A stretch of DNA of 64,000 bases from CAVSMC01 sp963798655 (GTDB lineage Bacteria > Pseudomonadota > Gammaproteobacteria > Burkholderiales > Casimicrobiaceae). The DNA is taken from contig CAWCUH010000004.1 in NCBI GenBank assembly GCA_963798655.1, positions 930,001 to 994,000 on the forward strand. Reading direction: 5' to 3'. The notes beneath the pieces were generated by a model that searched no databases, was not told where the DNA came from, and was given only the letters and a program-made list of their open reading frames with translations. A program made the position numbers and the translations under genes. Below are positions 63,011 to 64,000 of the stretch, piece by piece. Each line of letters begins with the position of its first letter. Within the stretch, counting starts at the first letter, position 1.

Positions 63011-64000
63011 TCAGCTCAGCACGATGTCGTACTGTTCCTGCGTGTAGATCGTCTCGACCTGCAGCGATATCGGCTTGCCGATGAAGTCGCCGAGCTGCGC
63101 GAGGCTCTGCGATTCCTCGTCGAGGAAGAGGTCGATCACCGACTGCGAGGCGAGAATGCGGAACTCGCGCGCGTTGAACTGCTTCGCCTCGCGCATGATC
63201 TCGCGCAGGATCTCGTAGCAGATCGTGCGCGCCGTCTTCAATTCGCCGCGGCCGACGCACATCGGGCACGGCTCGCAGAGCACGTGGGCGAGCGACTCGC
63301 GCGTGCGCTTTCGCGTCATCTCGACCAGGCCGAGCTGCGTGAAGCCGTTTACCGTGAGCCGCGTACGATCGCGCTCGAGTGCCCGATCGAGCTCGGCGAG
63401 CACCGAGGCGCGGTGCTCGGCGTTCTCCATGTCGATGAAGTCGATGATGATGATGCCGCCGAGGTTGCGCAGCCGCAGCTGGCGCGCGATCACCTGCGCG
63501 GCCTCGAGGTTCGTCTTGAAGATCGTGTCGTCGAAGCTGCGGCCGCCGACGAAGCCGCCGGTGTTGACGTCGATCGTCGTCATCGCCTCGGTCTGGTCGA
63601 CGATCAGGTAGCCGCCCGACTTGAGATCGACGCGGCGAGCGAGCGCCTTCTCGATCTCGTCCTCGACGCCGTGCAGGTCGAACAGCGGCCGCTCGCCGTT
63701 GTGGTGCGCGATGCGCTCGACGATCGCCGGCGTGTACTGGCGCGCGAAGTCCTGCATGCGCACGAACGTCTCGCGCGAGTCGACGTAAATGCGCGCCGTC
63801 TCCTCCGTCGCCATGTCGCGCAGCACGCGCTGTGCGAGGCTCAGGTCCTGGTAGAGCAGCGCCGGCGCCGGCACTTCGCGGGCGCGCGCGTTCAAGTCGC
63901 CCCAGAGCTTGGTCAGGTATTCGATGTCGTTCTGCATCTCGCGCTCGGTGGCCGTCTCGGCCATCGTGCGGATGATGAAGCCTCCGCTCGTGCCTTGCGG
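63011..64000 (-). CDS. rng: ribonuclease G, C-terminal part (partial)
   Basis: The gene runs off the window at its 5' end; about 330 C-terminal residues are present. From GTSGGFIIRTMAE it passes through the DNase-I-like catalytic segment (TIDVNTGGFVGGRS and GGIIIIDFIDM, with the metal-binding aspartates) and the zinc-link CEPCPMC. It ends KPISLQVETIYTQEQYDIVL. RNase G is an endoribonuclease for 16S rRNA maturation and mRNA decay. The short C-terminus without an arginine-rich tail separates it from RNase E. Confidence 0.95.
   Translation of the reverse strand, partial: PQGTSGGFIIRTMAETATEREMQNDIEYLTKLWGDLNARAREVPAPALLYQDLSLAQRVLRDMATEETARIYVDSRETFVRMQDFARQYTPAIVERIAHHNGERPLFDLHGVEDEIEKALARRVDLKSGGYLIVDQTEAMTTIDVNTGGFVGGRSFDDTIFKTNLEAAQVIARQLRLRNLGGIIIIDFIDMENAEHRASVLAELDRALERDRTRLTVNGFTQLGLVEMTRKRTRESLAHVLCEPCPMCVGRGELKTARTICYEILREIMREAKQFNAREFRILASQSVIDLFLDEESQSLAQLGDFIGKPISLQVETIYTQEQYDIVLS

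Overview
The window is about 64 kb of GC-rich, gene-dense bacterial chromosome. The gene content points to a betaproteobacterium, probably near Burkholderiales: methionine synthase split into two adjacent genes, the order RNase II-like / TonB / aroE / mtgA, a Tup tungstate transporter, the proteobacterial dedicated sortase system, and RNase G. I saw no rRNA, tRNA, CRISPR array, prophage or intact insertion sequence. Genes are packed into short operons; at least fifteen junctions overlap by exactly four bases (ATGA, GTGA or TTGA).

1-12 kb: the end of a GNAT acetyltransferase, a TPM-domain pair, a methyltransferase, a rhodanese, split metH, a frameshifted SYLF lipoprotein gene, and a BBE-type flavin oxidase plus TTC38-like protein divergent from an AraC regulator. 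12-18 kb: a nickel-pincer cofactor (lar) cluster. larB is intact, but larE, larC and the first larA are broken by frameshifts, while a second, divergent larA is intact. 18-24 kb: a methionine aminotransferase, a HEPN protein behind a consensus sigma-54 promoter, a NYN-LOTUS protein, a DUF3309 peptide, a thiolase, a cupin and a YihY membrane protein. 24-29 kb: a peptide-binding protein, a hydratase, a small lipoprotein and a hydrolase-OsmC fusion.

29-36 kb: a complete dedicated sortase system (class GN sortase, VIT/VWA sortase target, response regulator, histidine kinase), then a thioredoxin-TPR protein. 36-45 kb: an internally deleted DUF486 protein, an MFS transporter, mpl, a YqiA-like hydrolase, a three-gene FAD/2Fe-2S amine dehydrogenase next to rocD, and a 5'-nucleotidase. 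45-50 kb: molybdenum/tungsten handling, with a molbindin, a decayed modA, tupA-tupC-tupB and a divergent ModE-like regulator fused to a binding-protein domain. 50-53 kb: an aldo/keto reductase and what looks like a split QuiC-type 3-dehydroshikimate dehydratase. 53-64 kb: housekeeping genes (RNase II-like, TonB, aroE, mtgA, mgtE, an ECF sigma/anti-sigma pair, two VOC proteins, an esterase, RNase G).

The most unusual layer is a set of palindromic REP-like elements of at least four sequence families. Some sit exactly between convergent stop codons. Three lie in frame inside or at the end of coding sequences (mpl, the sortase, the YqiA-like hydrolase) and are translated. Several genes are degenerate or internally deleted (SYLF, lar genes, modA, DUF486, a copper amine oxidase remnant). 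Clustered indels in the lar region could be real decay or a local assembly problem; the sequence alone cannot decide.
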